A stretch of DNA of 64,000 nucleotides from positions 3,038,001 to 3,102,000 of the forward strand of contig NZ_JBBOBR010000001.1 of assembly GCF_038002165.1 (NCBI RefSeq). The letters run 5' to 3'. The notes below the pieces were generated by a model. The model did not search any database. It was not told the DNA's origin and worked only from the letters and a program-made list of their open reading frames with translations. Shown piece by piece: positions 1 to 9,068 of this stretch. The stretch comes from Cytobacillus sp. FSL H8-0458. Lineage in GTDB: Bacteria > Bacillota > Bacilli > Bacillales > Cytobacillaceae. Position 1 is the stretch's first letter, and the number at the start of each line of letters is the position of its first letter. The position numbers and the translations under genes are program-made.

Positions 1-183
1 TAATTAGTTCCAAAGTTCTATATTAACCCCATTTTTAGCAAAATTAAAGGTGATTTTAAATATTACAATAATTTTTGGGGATTACTATTCCTTTTATCAT
101 CTGTCTTTAAAGGCTAAAATATTATTGTCATTAATTTATATGTATTAAAGGTACGATTATTCAATCAGGATAAGGAGTAATTT

Positions 184-1104
184 ATGGTAAAAATACAAAG
201 GTTTGGTGAATGGTGTGAAATAGAGGCACCTGCCCACTGGGAAGGCTATTCAATCGAATATATTGTCCGGACATTATGGGGAGCACCAAAAACACAAACA
301 CACAATATGAGAATGAAAAAACAGGTTTTAACCAATGATGAACCTGCTAATTGGACAAAATCTGTACATGCAGGAGATAAATTAAGATTTCAATTTTTTC
401 AGGATGAAGATTCAGGCGTTATTCCCTCATATTACGAGATCGATGTTCTTTTTGAAGATGACCATATGCTTGTTTTGAATAAGCCGGCCGGCATGGACAC
501 GCATCCTAACTCACCGGATCAAACGAATACCCTCGCAAACGCTGCAGCTTTTCATATGCAAATGCAGGGGGAATATAGAGAGATAAAACATATTCATCGC
601 CTGGACCGTGATACAACCGGTGCCATTTTGTTTGCAAAGCATGCATTAGCTGGTGCAATTCTGGATAAAGAGCTGAAAGAAAGAAGAATTAAACGAACAT
701 ATTTAGCTTTAGTCCATGGCAGAATTTCAAAGAACAAAGGAACCATCAGGGAACCAATTGGGCGGGACAGGCATCATCCAACCAGAAGAAGAGTATCCCC
801 CGGAGGCCAGCCAGCTTCAACGAACTATGAGCTAATTGAGTACTTTCCAAAACAAAGTCTTTCACTTATTAAATGCCGTTTGGATACAGGCAGAACACAC
901 CAGATCCGTGTTCATCTAAGCCATATCGGTCATCCTCTTGCAGGGGATACTTTATATGGCGGGAAACCTGCTTTTTCACGGCAGGCATTGCACGCTCTAA
1001 AGCTTGAGATTCCACACCCATTCTTAGAGGAAACTATAGTCTGTCATGCGCCTTTCCTGGATGACCCTGGGATTTTCAAGGGTATTGACCCGTATCGTTT
1101 TTAA
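184..1104 (+). CDS. RluA-family 23S rRNA/tRNA pseudouridine synthase
   Basis: Converts specific uridines in structured RNA to pseudouridine. The 306-residue protein has the RluA catalytic signature HRLDRDTTG at residues 138-146, where Asp141 is the expected nucleophile, and the conserved GRTHQIRVHL block at 236-245. The first ~90 residues are a small domain of the kind that precedes the catalytic fold in this family. The ATG is preceded by AAGGAG at good spacing. Which uridine is modified cannot be told from sequence; the length and N-terminus resemble the Bacillus YjbO/YhcT group rather than RluB/RsuA types. It appears monocistronic, followed by a weak hairpin terminator. Confidence 0.9.
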   Translation: MVKIQRFGEWCEIEAPAHWEGYSIEYIVRTLWGAPKTQTHNMRMKKQVLTNDEPANWTKSVHAGDKLRFQFFQDEDSGVIPSYYEIDVLFEDDHMLVLNKPAGMDTHPNSPDQTNTLANAAAFHMQMQGEYREIKHIHRLDRDTTGAILFAKHALAGAILDKELKERRIKRTYLALVHGRISKNKGTIREPIGRDRHHPTRRRVSPGGQPASTNYELIEYFPKQSLSLIKCRLDTGRTHQIRVHLSHIGHPLAGDTLYGGKPAFSRQALHALKLEIPHPFLEETIVCHAPFLDDPGIFKGIDPYRF

Positions 1105-1109
1105 TTCAG

Positions 1110-1145
1110 AGAGCTGCCCTTTCTGAGGCAGCTTTAAGTTTTTGC
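1110..1145 (+). terminator. terminator after the pseudouridine synthase
   Basis: AGCTGCC and GGCAGCT pair around an 8-nt loop, followed by a T-rich but imperfect tract. Confidence 0.5.
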
Positions 1146-1166
1146 TAAGAAGCAGAATGCTTAATG

Positions 1167-1197
1167 CAAAAAAAGAAGCCCCAAACGGGACTTCTTT
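1167..1197 (-). terminator. terminator of the GlsB-like gene
   Basis: On the minus strand an AAGAAGTCCC/GGGCTTCTT hairpin is followed by a run of seven T just past the stop codon of the small membrane protein. Confidence 0.75.
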
Positions 1198-1209
1198 GAA
1201 CTAATTCAA

Positions 1210-1470
1210 TTAGTCATGTGATTTACGCATAGCCTTCATGATGAAGCCTACGATGAATACAAGCACGATAGCACCAATTAAAGCAGGAATAATAGCAAAG
1301 TCAGCTACGACTGGACCCCAATCACCAAGAATTAATGAACCTAACCATGCACCAATGAAACCAGCAATGATGTTACCAATAATTCCGCCTGGAATATCTC
1401 TTCCCAAGATCATACCTGCTAACCAACCAATGATACCACCTATAATTAATGCCCATAAAAAGCTCAACAT
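1210..1470 (-). CDS. GlsB/YeaQ/YmgE-family stress membrane protein
   Basis: A small, very hydrophobic, glycine-rich protein of 86 residues with about three membrane segments (roughly residues 4-22, 28-48 and 56-78). Repeated GG and GA patterns such as LIIGGIIGWLAG and IIGNIIAGFIGAWLG are typical of the transglycosylase-associated (YeaQ/GlsB) family. The family is linked to general stress, but its molecular role is not known. A sigma-B-type promoter lies 100 bp upstream, which fits regulation of the B. subtilis relatives. It is a single-gene unit with its own terminator. Confidence 0.88.
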   Translation of the reverse strand: MLSFLWALIIGGIIGWLAGMILGRDIPGGIIGNIIAGFIGAWLGSLILGDWGPVVADFAIIPALIGAIVLVFIVGFIMKAMRKSHD

Positions 1471-1572
1471 TGAAAATCACTCCTCGTTTTAATTTAATTT
1501 AGCTTTTGTTCAGATAAAGAATTTCATTCAGCTGCGCAGCTTTTGGTGATCTTATCTGCTTGTACAATTAAA

Positions 1573-1597
1573 TTACCCAGGATTCATTATCTAAAAC
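1573..1597 (-). promoter_or_regulatory. sigma-B-type promoter for the GlsB-like gene
   Basis: On the minus strand GTTTTA, 13 nt, then GGGTAA. This matches the general-stress sigma-B consensus (GTTTaa-N12-14-GGGwAw) and lies about 100 bp before the start codon. Confidence 0.7.
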
Positions 1598-1637
1598 CAA
1601 AAATTTAAAAACTATTCTTTTGGAAAAATTTTATAAA

Positions 1638-1665
1638 ATAAAAAAACACCCGTCAGGATGTTTTT
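1638..1665 (-). terminator. terminator of the aldo/keto reductase
   Basis: AACATCC/GGGTGTT hairpin followed by seven T on the minus strand, immediately beyond the stop codon. Confidence 0.7.
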
Positions 1666-1672
1666 GCAATAC

Positions 1673-2500
1673 CTAAAAATCAAAATTATCCGGATCTGCT
1701 CCAAAGCGGTGATTATTATTTAATGCATTCATTTGTCGCATTTCATCTTCAGTTAATTCAAAATCAAATATATCTCCATTTTCCCTTAGTCTATCTATTT
1801 TCACTGATTTAGGAATGACCATTATGCCGTTTTGGAGATGCCATCTTAGAATAGTCTGGGCTGGTGATTTACCATGCCTTTCGGCAATTTCTTTTATGTC
1901 ACTGTCCTCGAGCACTCTTCCCCTGGCAATTGGAGACCAGGCCTGTACTTTTATATTGTGCTCACCGCAAAATGCCCTTAATTCTTTCTGAGAAAGAAGA
2001 GGATGCAGCTCAACCTGATTGACTGCAGGCTTTTCTGAAGCATTCTCCAGAATGTCCTTTATATGATGAATTTGAAAATTGCTCACCCCTATGGCCCTTG
2101 CCTTGCCATCCTTATAAAGCTTTTCAAGCGCCCTCCAGGCTTCGAGGTATTTCTCCTTAACCGGCCAATGGATAAGGTATAAATCTAAGTAATCCAAACC
2201 CATCTTTTTCAAACTATTATCAAAGGCATTAAGGGTCTGATCATATCCCTGATCCGCATTCCATACTTTTGTCGTAATGAAAATCTCTTCTCTGGGCACC
2301 CCGCTTTCTTTTATTGCCTTTCCAACACCCTCCTCATTTTCATAAAAAGCCGCAGTATCAATCAGTCTGTATCCTAAGTTAATCGCATCTTTTACTGTGT
2401 TTTCAATCTGCAATCCCTTTTCGACTTTATATACGCCGAGCCCGAATTGAGGCATTTCAACTCCATTATGTAAGGTTAAAGTGCTGCTGATATCCTTCAT
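1673..2500 (-). CDS. aldo/keto reductase
   Basis: NADPH-dependent carbonyl reductase with a TIM barrel, 275 residues, the usual length for the bacterial AKR5-type enzymes (YvgN/YtbE-like in Bacillus). The catalytic tetrad is visible as Asp48, Tyr53, Lys78 and His111. The late segment containing IPKSV is the expected cofactor-phosphate binding strand. The physiological substrate cannot be read from sequence; methylglyoxal and other small aldehydes are typical for the group. The gene stands alone with its own terminator. Confidence 0.92.
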   Translation of the reverse strand: MKDISSTLTLHNGVEMPQFGLGVYKVEKGLQIENTVKDAINLGYRLIDTAAFYENEEGVGKAIKESGVPREEIFITTKVWNADQGYDQTLNAFDNSLKKMGLDYLDLYLIHWPVKEKYLEAWRALEKLYKDGKARAIGVSNFQIHHIKDILENASEKPAVNQVELHPLLSQKELRAFCGEHNIKVQAWSPIARGRVLEDSDIKEIAERHGKSPAQTILRWHLQNGIMVIPKSVKIDRLRENGDIFDFELTEDEMRQMNALNNNHRFGADPDNFDF

Positions 2501-2732
2501 ATGATGGAATCATCTCCTTCAAAGTTTTAATTCATTTTATCATTTGCAGGAAAAGGAGACCTACTGTTTACACTCCAAAATAAAAGCGATTGCCTTAGAT
2601 AAGCAATCGCCCATCTATATAAACGGCAGATGCCGGGATTTTATATTTCCGCATTCTTTGCCATTTTTTCTCATGCAAAAATGATTTTCCCGGTGAAAAA
2701 TTGTCCTAAACAAGGGACAGGATCACTTTCTT

Positions 2733-2764
2733 AAAAAGAATAAGCAGCTGAAAAATCAGCTGCT
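2733..2764 (-). terminator. terminator of helD
   Basis: AGCAGCTG/CAGCTGCT inverted repeat with a T-rich tract on the minus strand, just after the helD stop codon. Confidence 0.75.
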
Positions 2765-2770
2765 GAAGTT

Positions 2771-5038
2771 TTAAATTACTATGAAATTACCTTGTTCCAA
2801 TCCGTAAAAATATAATCTGTGAAGAGGCCGTGTCATGGCGACATAAAGCAATTTAATATCCAGTTCAGAATCTCTGGAAAACTCCTCTTCCATGGACAGA
2901 ATTATAACGGCATCAAATTCAAGTCCCTTGGCCAAGTAGGATGGCACTATAACAATTTGATCTTTCGGTATGCTTTCCTGCTCCTGCAGCAGTTTAAAAG
3001 GAAGCCTGGCATGCTTTTCAAAAAGGGTGTGAATCAGCTGACAGTCTTTCATCGTTTTCCCGATCACCGCAAATGTTTTATACTCTTCTTCTTTCAATGA
3101 AATGACCTGTTTCTCAAGCTGTTTTACCAGCTCACATCCATCTTCTCTCCTGATAAATTCAGGATTTCTGCCATGGCGGACAACCGGCTCCACTTCAGGG
3201 AATGAATAAGGGAGAAGCTTAAGTAATTCATTTGCTTTTTCCATAATTTCCACTGTAGTACGATAGCTTTTCTGAAGCTCTGTATATGTTGCACGGGGAA
3301 AAATATAGTCCAGGACCTCCTGCCAGCTTGTGAGCCCCCTATAGGAATGAATTCCCTGGGCAAGGTCCCCCACTAGTGTAAACATATCTGTACCAAGTGA
3401 CTTTTTTAATGAGAGCAGCTCCATAAAGCTGTAGTCCTGTGCTTCATCAATGACGATATTTTTTGCCTTCAGCTCTTTGGGAATGCCAAATAAGCTTTCC
3501 TGCAGATAAAGCATTAAAGCCAGGTCCTCCCTCTCATACACTTTTTTCCTGAACCATTTCGTGCAGTATTCACAAAGAATTTCTGCGTCTTTTTCCGTTA
3601 AACTTCCGCCTGACAGCCTTGAAAGACGGCTGGGATCTTCAAATAATTCTTTATAATACCGGATCAGACTTTTTTTCGGAAATTGCTTCAAGTATGTTGG
3701 AACTGCTGTTCTAAAGCATTTCTTTAATTCTTCCAGTCTGGCTGCCTTTTTATCAAGCGCATCGGAAACATACTGTCTTCTTTTTTCAGGATCTTTCCCT
3801 CTGTAAAGGGCCCTTTCGATTCTCTCGTCATAATAGGTTTCGATTTTCTTAATGATATTTTTCTTTTTCTTTGCAAGATCGTTTTGAAGCACAGCCTTCA
3901 ATTTTTCCAGCCTGCGGTAGAGAGGAAGATAATTGTAGTCCTCTAAAAAAAGCTGGAAAAGTTTCTTGCGGCCAAAAAGCCTGAATTTACCTACCATAAA
4001 ATCTTCTCTGGGGCAGAAGCTATTATATATTTCTCTGAGGTAATTAGTGAGAATAGTTTGAAATACCGGTGACCCTTTAATGGATGATACCCAAGCTGCA
4101 AGACTTACTTCCTCACTGCCATGGTCTTCAAGCAGATTCACTAATTTATTGTCTTCCGCCAATTTCAGGTCTTCGCCAAGACATGCCAGTACATATTCCT
4201 GGTAAGTTGTCTGTCGGACTCTCTCCACCCCCAGTTCCGGAAGCGCCTCCGAAATATAATCAATGAAAAGCCTGCTTGGCGCCAGTATCATAAGCTGTTC
4301 AGGGGCAAAATTTTCTTTGTACTGATAAATAAAATAACTAATTCTGTGCAGGGCAATCGTTGTTTTACCGCTGCCTGCCGCTCCTTGAACAATGATAGGC
4401 TTATTCAAATCAGCACGTATTATTTTGTTCTGTTCTTCCTGTATGGTTGAAATAATTTCAGTGAGGCGGTTGCTTGAGCTTTTGGACAGTGATTCCTGAA
4501 GTAATTCATCTGTGGTCGTGAGGTCAATGTCCCGTACTTCATCCAGAATCCCTTCTTCAATCATATATTGCCTTTTTAAAGACAGGTGTCCCGTAAAGCT
4601 TTCTTCATAGGAATGGTATTGAACCTCTCCCAGCCTGCCTTCATAGTATAAGTTGGCTATGGGAGAACGCCAGTCAACAATAATCTGCTCCTGATTTTCC
4701 CTTGAATACAATGAAGTTTTGCCTATGTACAGTATCTCTTCTTCGTTTAAATCTTCCCTTAAGAAATCAATTCTGGCAAAGTACGGCTTTTTCCGGGCTT
4801 TTTTCAGCTGCATTAATTCATCTTTGGACATTTCAAAAAAACGGGCATTAGTCAGCAGTGATGAGTAACTTAAGCTGGATTCAAGCCAGTCAACGTCTTC
4901 GAAAGCTTCTTTCATATTTTCCTGAAACTTGTCTTTGCTGGATTCTGACGTTTTAATCACGACATCAATATAACGTTTCGTAAATTCAAGCCGCTGAACT
5001 TCCTTTTGAAAATCGGGGTGTTCAAATTGGGATGACAT
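2771..5038 (-). CDS. helD: HelD-like RNA polymerase recycling helicase
   Basis: A UvrD/Rep-type SF1 NTPase of 755 residues that in Bacillus binds stalled RNA polymerase and removes it from nucleic acid. The Walker A motif is GAAGSGKT at 219-226 and Walker B is DEAQD at 531-535. Between them lies a long, basic, helical insertion (about 340-470), and the first ~200 residues form the N-terminal region that enters the polymerase secondary channel in characterised HelD. Motif VI appears near the C-terminus as LLYVAMTRPLHRL. The length agrees with B. subtilis HelD (YvgS, about 774). A strong AAAGGAG lies before the ATG. Confidence 0.88.
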   Translation of the reverse strand: MSSQFEHPDFQKEVQRLEFTKRYIDVVIKTSESSKDKFQENMKEAFEDVDWLESSLSYSSLLTNARFFEMSKDELMQLKKARKKPYFARIDFLREDLNEEEILYIGKTSLYSRENQEQIIVDWRSPIANLYYEGRLGEVQYHSYEESFTGHLSLKRQYMIEEGILDEVRDIDLTTTDELLQESLSKSSSNRLTEIISTIQEEQNKIIRADLNKPIIVQGAAGSGKTTIALHRISYFIYQYKENFAPEQLMILAPSRLFIDYISEALPELGVERVRQTTYQEYVLACLGEDLKLAEDNKLVNLLEDHGSEEVSLAAWVSSIKGSPVFQTILTNYLREIYNSFCPREDFMVGKFRLFGRKKLFQLFLEDYNYLPLYRRLEKLKAVLQNDLAKKKKNIIKKIETYYDERIERALYRGKDPEKRRQYVSDALDKKAARLEELKKCFRTAVPTYLKQFPKKSLIRYYKELFEDPSRLSRLSGGSLTEKDAEILCEYCTKWFRKKVYEREDLALMLYLQESLFGIPKELKAKNIVIDEAQDYSFMELLSLKKSLGTDMFTLVGDLAQGIHSYRGLTSWQEVLDYIFPRATYTELQKSYRTTVEIMEKANELLKLLPYSFPEVEPVVRHGRNPEFIRREDGCELVKQLEKQVISLKEEEYKTFAVIGKTMKDCQLIHTLFEKHARLPFKLLQEQESIPKDQIVIVPSYLAKGLEFDAVIILSMEEEFSRDSELDIKLLYVAMTRPLHRLYFYGLEQGNFIVI

Positions 5039-5138
5039 ATGTTTCTCCTTTCAATTTTTTTCAGCCGCAATGGAGAAATACATATGAGCGAACGCGTGGG
5101 CAGAAAAATATATTATCAGAAAAGTCTGCAAGAATCAA

Positions 5139-5175
5139 GTGGTGACAGGCACCACCCGAATTTTGTCGAATTGAG
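5139..5175. repeat. short intergenic palindromic element
   Basis: A GTGGTG/CACCAC palindrome followed by an AATTTTGTCGAATT segment. The same vocabulary (GGTGCC/GGCACC next to GTCGA) recurs in the terminator at 13023-13058, suggesting members of one dispersed intergenic family. Confidence 0.35.
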
Positions 5176-5243
5176 CAGAAATATACATCGGCGATCATTT
5201 TAATTTATAATATAAAAAAAACGCTTTTTAGGAGGTGATGGGA

Positions 5244-5336
5244 ATGGCCATTGCAGTTGCAATGCCTGATAATGCAGCGTCTCATGCAAAGCCTGATATT
5301 GGTGGCGATACTTTGCATGAGGCGGTAATGGACTAA
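5244..5336 (+). CDS. possible 30-residue peptide with overlapping hairpins
   Basis: A small open frame preceded by a very strong GGAGGTGATGGGA ribosome binding site. The product would begin MAIAVAMPDNAASH and end HEAVMD, with no signal peptide or recognised family. The coding stretch contains a perfect 7-bp inverted repeat (CATTGCA/TGCAATG, 5248-5263) and a perfect 11-bp inverted repeat (CTCATGCAAAG/CTTTGCATGAG, 5281-5321). A third stem (GGCGGTAAT/ATTATCGCC) spans the stop codon. It may be a real short gene upstream of the CD3324-type regulator, or the hairpins may be the functional part and the frame incidental. Confidence 0.4.
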   Translation: MAIAVAMPDNAASHAKPDIGGDTLHEAVMD

Positions 5337-5429
5337 AATATTATCGCCCATTCAGCTAAAACCATTTCTGATATCGGCTTTGCACCTTATTCATTTTTTA
5401 TTATCAAAATAAATAAGGAGCTGGCAGAA

Positions 5430-5693
5430 ATGAGTTATGTAAAAGCTAATGCTGTTTTACCGGAGAATCTGATAGCAGAGATTCAAAAATACGTTCAGGG
5501 TGAGGCTATTTATATCCCTAAGCCAGAAAAGGACTACCAAAAATGGGGTTCCCGCTCTGGTGCAAGAAAAATTCTGGATGAAAGGAACCATTCTATTAAA
5601 GGCGCCTTCCAGAACGGCAAAACCATCACCCAGTTGGCGGAGGAATATTTTCTTTCTGCTGAAACAATCAAAAAAATAGTTTATAAAAAATGA
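5430..5693 (+). CDS. CD3324/Mor-like small DNA-binding protein
   Basis: An 87-residue protein resembling the CD3324 family, which is related to the C-terminal domain of the Mu Mor transcription activator. The N-terminal half contains the family-typical pattern PENLIAEIQKYVQGEAIYIPKPE followed by a GSR..ARKILDERN segment. The C-terminal ~30 residues form a helix-turn-helix (GKTITQLAEEYFLSAETIKKI). It is probably a transcription regulator with unknown target. AAGGAG precedes the ATG and a clear terminator follows, so it is either monocistronic or cotranscribed with the possible 30-residue peptide upstream. Confidence 0.75.
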   Translation: MSYVKANAVLPENLIAEIQKYVQGEAIYIPKPEKDYQKWGSRSGARKILDERNHSIKGAFQNGKTITQLAEEYFLSAETIKKIVYKK

Positions 5694-5699
5694 ATTATT

Positions 5700-5727
5700 C
5701 GCACTGAACTTTGTTCAGTGCTTTTTC
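5700..5727 (+). terminator. terminator after the CD3324-like gene
   Basis: GCACTGAA/TTCAGTGC hairpin with a 4-nt loop, followed by TTTTT. Confidence 0.85.
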
Positions 5728-5834
5728 ATATGCTAAGTTCATTTCCTAATCATTTTATACATTTACATTTTTATGTAACTCTTATAAAGTGAATATTGAT
5801 ATACAAAGGTGCTGAAAGTATAGGAGTGTGTATA

Positions 5835-6473
5835 ATGGAACCTTTCATCAGGAATGATCAATATAATTTTATTAAATATCAGACGCAAGTGCTAATTAAT
5901 GGCCATGCATCTGTCAATGATACAGGGGTGCTGAATGCGCTGAAATCTCTTTCTTCAGAAAAGGTATTGGGCCTTTTTGCAGAGCTGAGTGAAGAACAAA
6001 ACCAGCTTCTTTCCCCAGTCAGTGATATTAAAGAAAGAGATCAGGCAGATGCCTTCTTAGCACATATAAAGGAATATGTAATACCCTTCCCGTCAATAAC
6101 TGAACAATCGATCAAAAAACTGTTTCCAAAGGCAAAAAAAATAAAAATACCAGCACTTGAAGATATCGATTTCAGGGAAATAACCTACTTGGGATGGGAC
6201 GACAAAGGTACAAACAGGAAGTATATGATCAGCCTGCTGGATGGCAAACTGGCTGGGATATATGGAACATTTAAGCCGCTTGGCAAAAAAGGAATCTGTG
6301 CCATCTGCAGCAAACTCGAAGAAACAGGCATGTTCTTAACTGAAATTAAGGGTTCTCAGTTAGGCACCTATACAAAAAAAGGGAATTACATTTGCCAGGA
6401 CAGCCGGAAATGCAATGCAAATTTGAATTCACTTGAAAAACTGCATGATTTTATTGGAAGGCTGAAAGGGTAG
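5835..6473 (+). CDS. FusB/FusC-family EF-G-binding zinc-finger protein
   Basis: Binds elongation factor G and helps release it from the ribosome; family members FusB/FusC give fusidic acid resistance when acquired. The protein is 212 residues from ATG 5835, chosen because AGGAG lies 8 nt before it. It has an N-terminal helical domain and a C-terminal four-cysteine zinc site (Cys155, Cys158, Cys187, Cys193), followed by a C-terminal helix, as in FusB. It sits among core genes, so it is probably the chromosomal housekeeping version (YwjA/Far1-like) and not an acquired resistance gene. Whether it lowers fusidic acid sensitivity cannot be told. Confidence 0.8.
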   Translation: MEPFIRNDQYNFIKYQTQVLINGHASVNDTGVLNALKSLSSEKVLGLFAELSEEQNQLLSPVSDIKERDQADAFLAHIKEYVIPFPSITEQSIKKLFPKAKKIKIPALEDIDFREITYLGWDDKGTNRKYMISLLDGKLAGIYGTFKPLGKKGICAICSKLEETGMFLTEIKGSQLGTYTKKGNYICQDSRKCNANLNSLEKLHDFIGRLKG

Positions 6474-6495
6474 ATTGTCATCCCCCCTTAACTAA

Positions 6496-6528
6496 GGCAC
6501 CGCCGAGTTTGGCGGTGTCTTTTTTTTT
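6496..6528 (+). terminator. terminator after the EF-G-binding protein
   Basis: GGCACCGCC/GGCGGTGTC hairpin followed by nine T. Confidence 0.92.
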
Positions 6529-6665
6529 AGCTAAAATTCTCTATTCGTTTATTCTCATCAAACTAGGGAATATTACTGTAATAAAAAAAACTATCATATT
6601 TTGTCGATTTCGTATAAAATAATTACGTTTGATTGAAGTTTTCCTAACATATTGGGGGTAAAAAA

Positions 6666-7283
6666 ATGGTTTTTAAGAAAAAGGACAAGTTTAACACGCT
6701 GTTAAGCAATATTTCCATGAATTTAAAGGATAGTGCGATTTACTTTGCAGACTATAAGATTAACAATGTCAGTGATTTAAAAACCTTTTCAAAAACAATG
6801 AAGGATTATGAAACAAAGGGTGATTCCTATGTTCATGAAGTCATCAAGGAATTAAATAACGCTTTTATTACACCGATCGAAAGAGAAGATATTCTTCACC
6901 TTGCCATGAGCATGGATGATGTTCTGGATGGATTTGAGGAATGTGCTGATTTATTTGAAATGTATTCCATGACACAGGCAGATGAATTTATGCTGAAGTT
7001 CGTGGATGCGATTAAGAACTGTGCAATTGAAATTGAAAAATCTGTTGAACTTCTTTCAACTAAGAAATTACTGCAAATAAGAGATCATGCGATCAAAATC
7101 AAAGATTACGAATCCAAGTGTGATGGAGTCCGCCGTCAGTCAATCAAGCATCTTTTTGCTACTGAAAAAGATCCTATCCGCATTATTCAGTATAAAGAAA
7201 TTTATGAAACTCTGGAAGATATTGCTGACAGCTGCCAGAATGTCGCCAATACGCTTGAAACCATCATCATGAAAAATGCTTAA
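6666..7283 (+). CDS. DUF47/PhoU-like phosphate transport accessory protein
   Basis: A 205-residue, all-helical, charged protein of the DUF47 (PhoU-like) family, typically encoded directly before a PiT permease, as here with a 12-nt gap. The family folds as PhoU-like helical bundles with metal-coordinating acidic clusters; the EExxDxxD-like segments (for example LHLAMSMDDVLDGFEECADLFE and YETLEDIADSCQ) are visible. It is thought to modulate or gate the permease. AT-rich DNA precedes it with no clear Pho box. The ribosome binding site is GGGGG. Confidence 0.9.
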   Translation: MVFKKKDKFNTLLSNISMNLKDSAIYFADYKINNVSDLKTFSKTMKDYETKGDSYVHEVIKELNNAFITPIEREDILHLAMSMDDVLDGFEECADLFEMYSMTQADEFMLKFVDAIKNCAIEIEKSVELLSTKKLLQIRDHAIKIKDYESKCDGVRRQSIKHLFATEKDPIRIIQYKEIYETLEDIADSCQNVANTLETIIMKNA

Positions 7284-7295
7284 GGGGCGATCACA

Positions 7296-8294
7296 ATGGA
7301 TGCAGTATTTATTATTACAATCTTAATTGTCATTGGAGCCCTTGCATTTGATTTTATCAATGGATTTCATGATACGGCAAACGCAATAGCTACCTCTGTC
7401 TCCACTAAGGCTCTTAAACCAAGGCATGCCATCATATTGGCTGCCGTCATGAACTTTGTTGGTGCCATGACATTTACTGGGGTTGCCAAAACCATAACAA
7501 AGGATATAGTGGACCCGTTCACTTTGCAGAATGGTTCTCTTGTCATTCTGGCTGCTTTAGTTGCTGCGATATTCTGGAATCTGCTGACGTGGTATTATGG
7601 CATTCCAAGCAGCTCTTCCCATGCAATCATCGGGTCGATTGCAGGTGCTGCGATTGCCGCAGCAGGATTTTCAGCTTTAAATTATCAGGGATTTTTAAAA
7701 ATCCTTCAAGCACTTATCTTTTCGCCTTTAATTGCATTTGCAGCCGGTTTTATTGTTTACAGCATCTTTAAGATTGTTTTCAAAAACAACAACCTGACTA
7801 AAACAAACCGCAACTTCAGGCTGTTCCAGATTTTCACAGCAGCTCTGCAATCTTATACACATGGAACAAATGACGCACAAAAAGCTATGGGTATTATTAC
7901 AATGGCACTTATAGCAAACAACTATGTCACTTCAACTGATATACCATTTTGGGTACAGTTTTCCTGTGCATTAGCAATGGGTCTCGGGACTTCCATCGGC
8001 GGCTGGAAAATCATCAAGACAGTCGGCGGAAAAATCATGAAGATCCGTCCGATTAATGGAGTGGCTGCTGACTTAACAGGTGCAATGATCATCTTCGGCG
8101 CTACATATATTCATTTGCCAGTCAGTACTACTCATGTTATCTCCTCTTCTATCCTGGGTGTAGGTTCTGCCCACAGACTTAAAGGAGTAAAATGGGGAAC
8201 TGCACAGAGAATGCTTATTACATGGGTAATCACATTGCCGATATCAGCAACATTAGCGGGTATTGTTTACCTTATCCTGAATGCAATTTTTTAA
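7296..8294 (+). CDS. PiT-family inorganic phosphate transporter
   Basis: A 332-residue integral membrane protein of the PiT (phosphate or metal-phosphate:H+/Na+ symport) family, with about ten membrane segments. The two family signature repeats are visible: GFHDTANAIATSV early, and SYTHGTNDAQKAMG in the second half, reflecting the internal duplication. It forms a two-gene operon with the DUF47 protein. The length matches B. subtilis Pit/YkaB-type permeases. The transported ion is inferred from family membership. Confidence 0.93.
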   Translation: MDAVFIITILIVIGALAFDFINGFHDTANAIATSVSTKALKPRHAIILAAVMNFVGAMTFTGVAKTITKDIVDPFTLQNGSLVILAALVAAIFWNLLTWYYGIPSSSSHAIIGSIAGAAIAAAGFSALNYQGFLKILQALIFSPLIAFAAGFIVYSIFKIVFKNNNLTKTNRNFRLFQIFTAALQSYTHGTNDAQKAMGIITMALIANNYVTSTDIPFWVQFSCALAMGLGTSIGGWKIIKTVGGKIMKIRPINGVAADLTGAMIIFGATYIHLPVSTTHVISSSILGVGSAHRLKGVKWGTAQRMLITWVITLPISATLAGIVYLILNAIF

Positions 8295-8296
8295 TA

Positions 8297-8328
8297 AAAA
8301 AGGAGCGGGCTTAGCCTGCTCCTTTTTT
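8297..8328. terminator. bidirectional terminator between pit and the HAD hydrolase
   Basis: AGGAGCGGGC/GCCTGCTCCT hairpin flanked by A-run and T-run, so it can serve both convergent genes. Confidence 0.85.
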
Positions 8329-8986
8329 ATCTGCCGCTTTGCCCCATTATCATCTCATCAATGGGTATTTCAGAAAATGCCTTGTACCGCATAACCTTCT
8401 CATGAAAGGAAAGAAAATGCGTCACATCATTAGGAACAGCCACACAGTGCATTCCTGCTTGAACAGCAGCAATTGACCCATTTAAGGAATCTTCGATGGC
8501 CAGACTTTCTTCAGGTTCAACGCCCATTTCTTCAAGTGCCTTTATGTAAAGAGCTGGATCAGGTTTTACCTTTTCAACATCCTCTTTTGTTTTGACCGTT
8601 TGAAATAAAGCCTCGATTCCAAAATGATTTAAATAATGATTAACCCACTCTCTGCCTGAGCTGGATGCGACTCCAAGCTTAAGGCCTTTTTCAATGCATT
8701 TGTCTATCAGTTCCCGAATCCCCTCTCTCAGAATTAAAATATCCCTTTGGCTCTGGAATGCTCTTTCTGTTTTTTCCTGAATAGATTTACGATTAACTTT
8801 AAAACCTAATTTATCATCAATATAATCAAATAGAATATCATCTGTGGTGCCTATGCCCTTCGCAAAATCCTCCAGCCCAAGTTCAAATCCGTAATCTTCA
8901 AACAGGATTTGTTTAAAAACCTCATACCATAAAGATTCTGTGTCTACAATGGTTCCATCAAAATCAAAAATTACAGCCTTTATCAT
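8327..8986 (-). CDS. HAD-superfamily beta-phosphoglucomutase-like phosphatase
   Basis: A haloacid dehalogenase-fold phosphatase of 219 residues. Motif I is DFDGT with nucleophile Asp8 and acid/base Asp10. A helical cap (about 15-85) follows, then motif II near VASSSGRE, the motif III lysine in VKPDPALY, and motif IV in AIEDSLNGS. The ED-S-G-AA pattern and cap type place it with the PGM/GS-like sugar-phosphate phosphatases (YhcW-like in B. subtilis). The start was set at the MIKAVIFDFDG methionine; the open frame continues upstream into the next gene but without a ribosome binding site. Its substrate is unknown. Confidence 0.85.
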   Translation of the reverse strand: MIKAVIFDFDGTIVDTESLWYEVFKQILFEDYGFELGLEDFAKGIGTTDDILFDYIDDKLGFKVNRKSIQEKTERAFQSQRDILILREGIRELIDKCIEKGLKLGVASSSGREWVNHYLNHFGIEALFQTVKTKEDVEKVKPDPALYIKALEEMGVEPEESLAIEDSLNGSIAAVQAGMHCVAVPNDVTHFLSFHEKVMRYKAFSEIPIDEMIMGQSGR

Positions 8987-9068
8987 TCTGTCACCGCCCC
9001 CGAATTCTCTCCCTGCATTAGACGCTATTTTCCAGTTAAAGTTACTTCTGCCGCCAAAAGCGAGAAAC

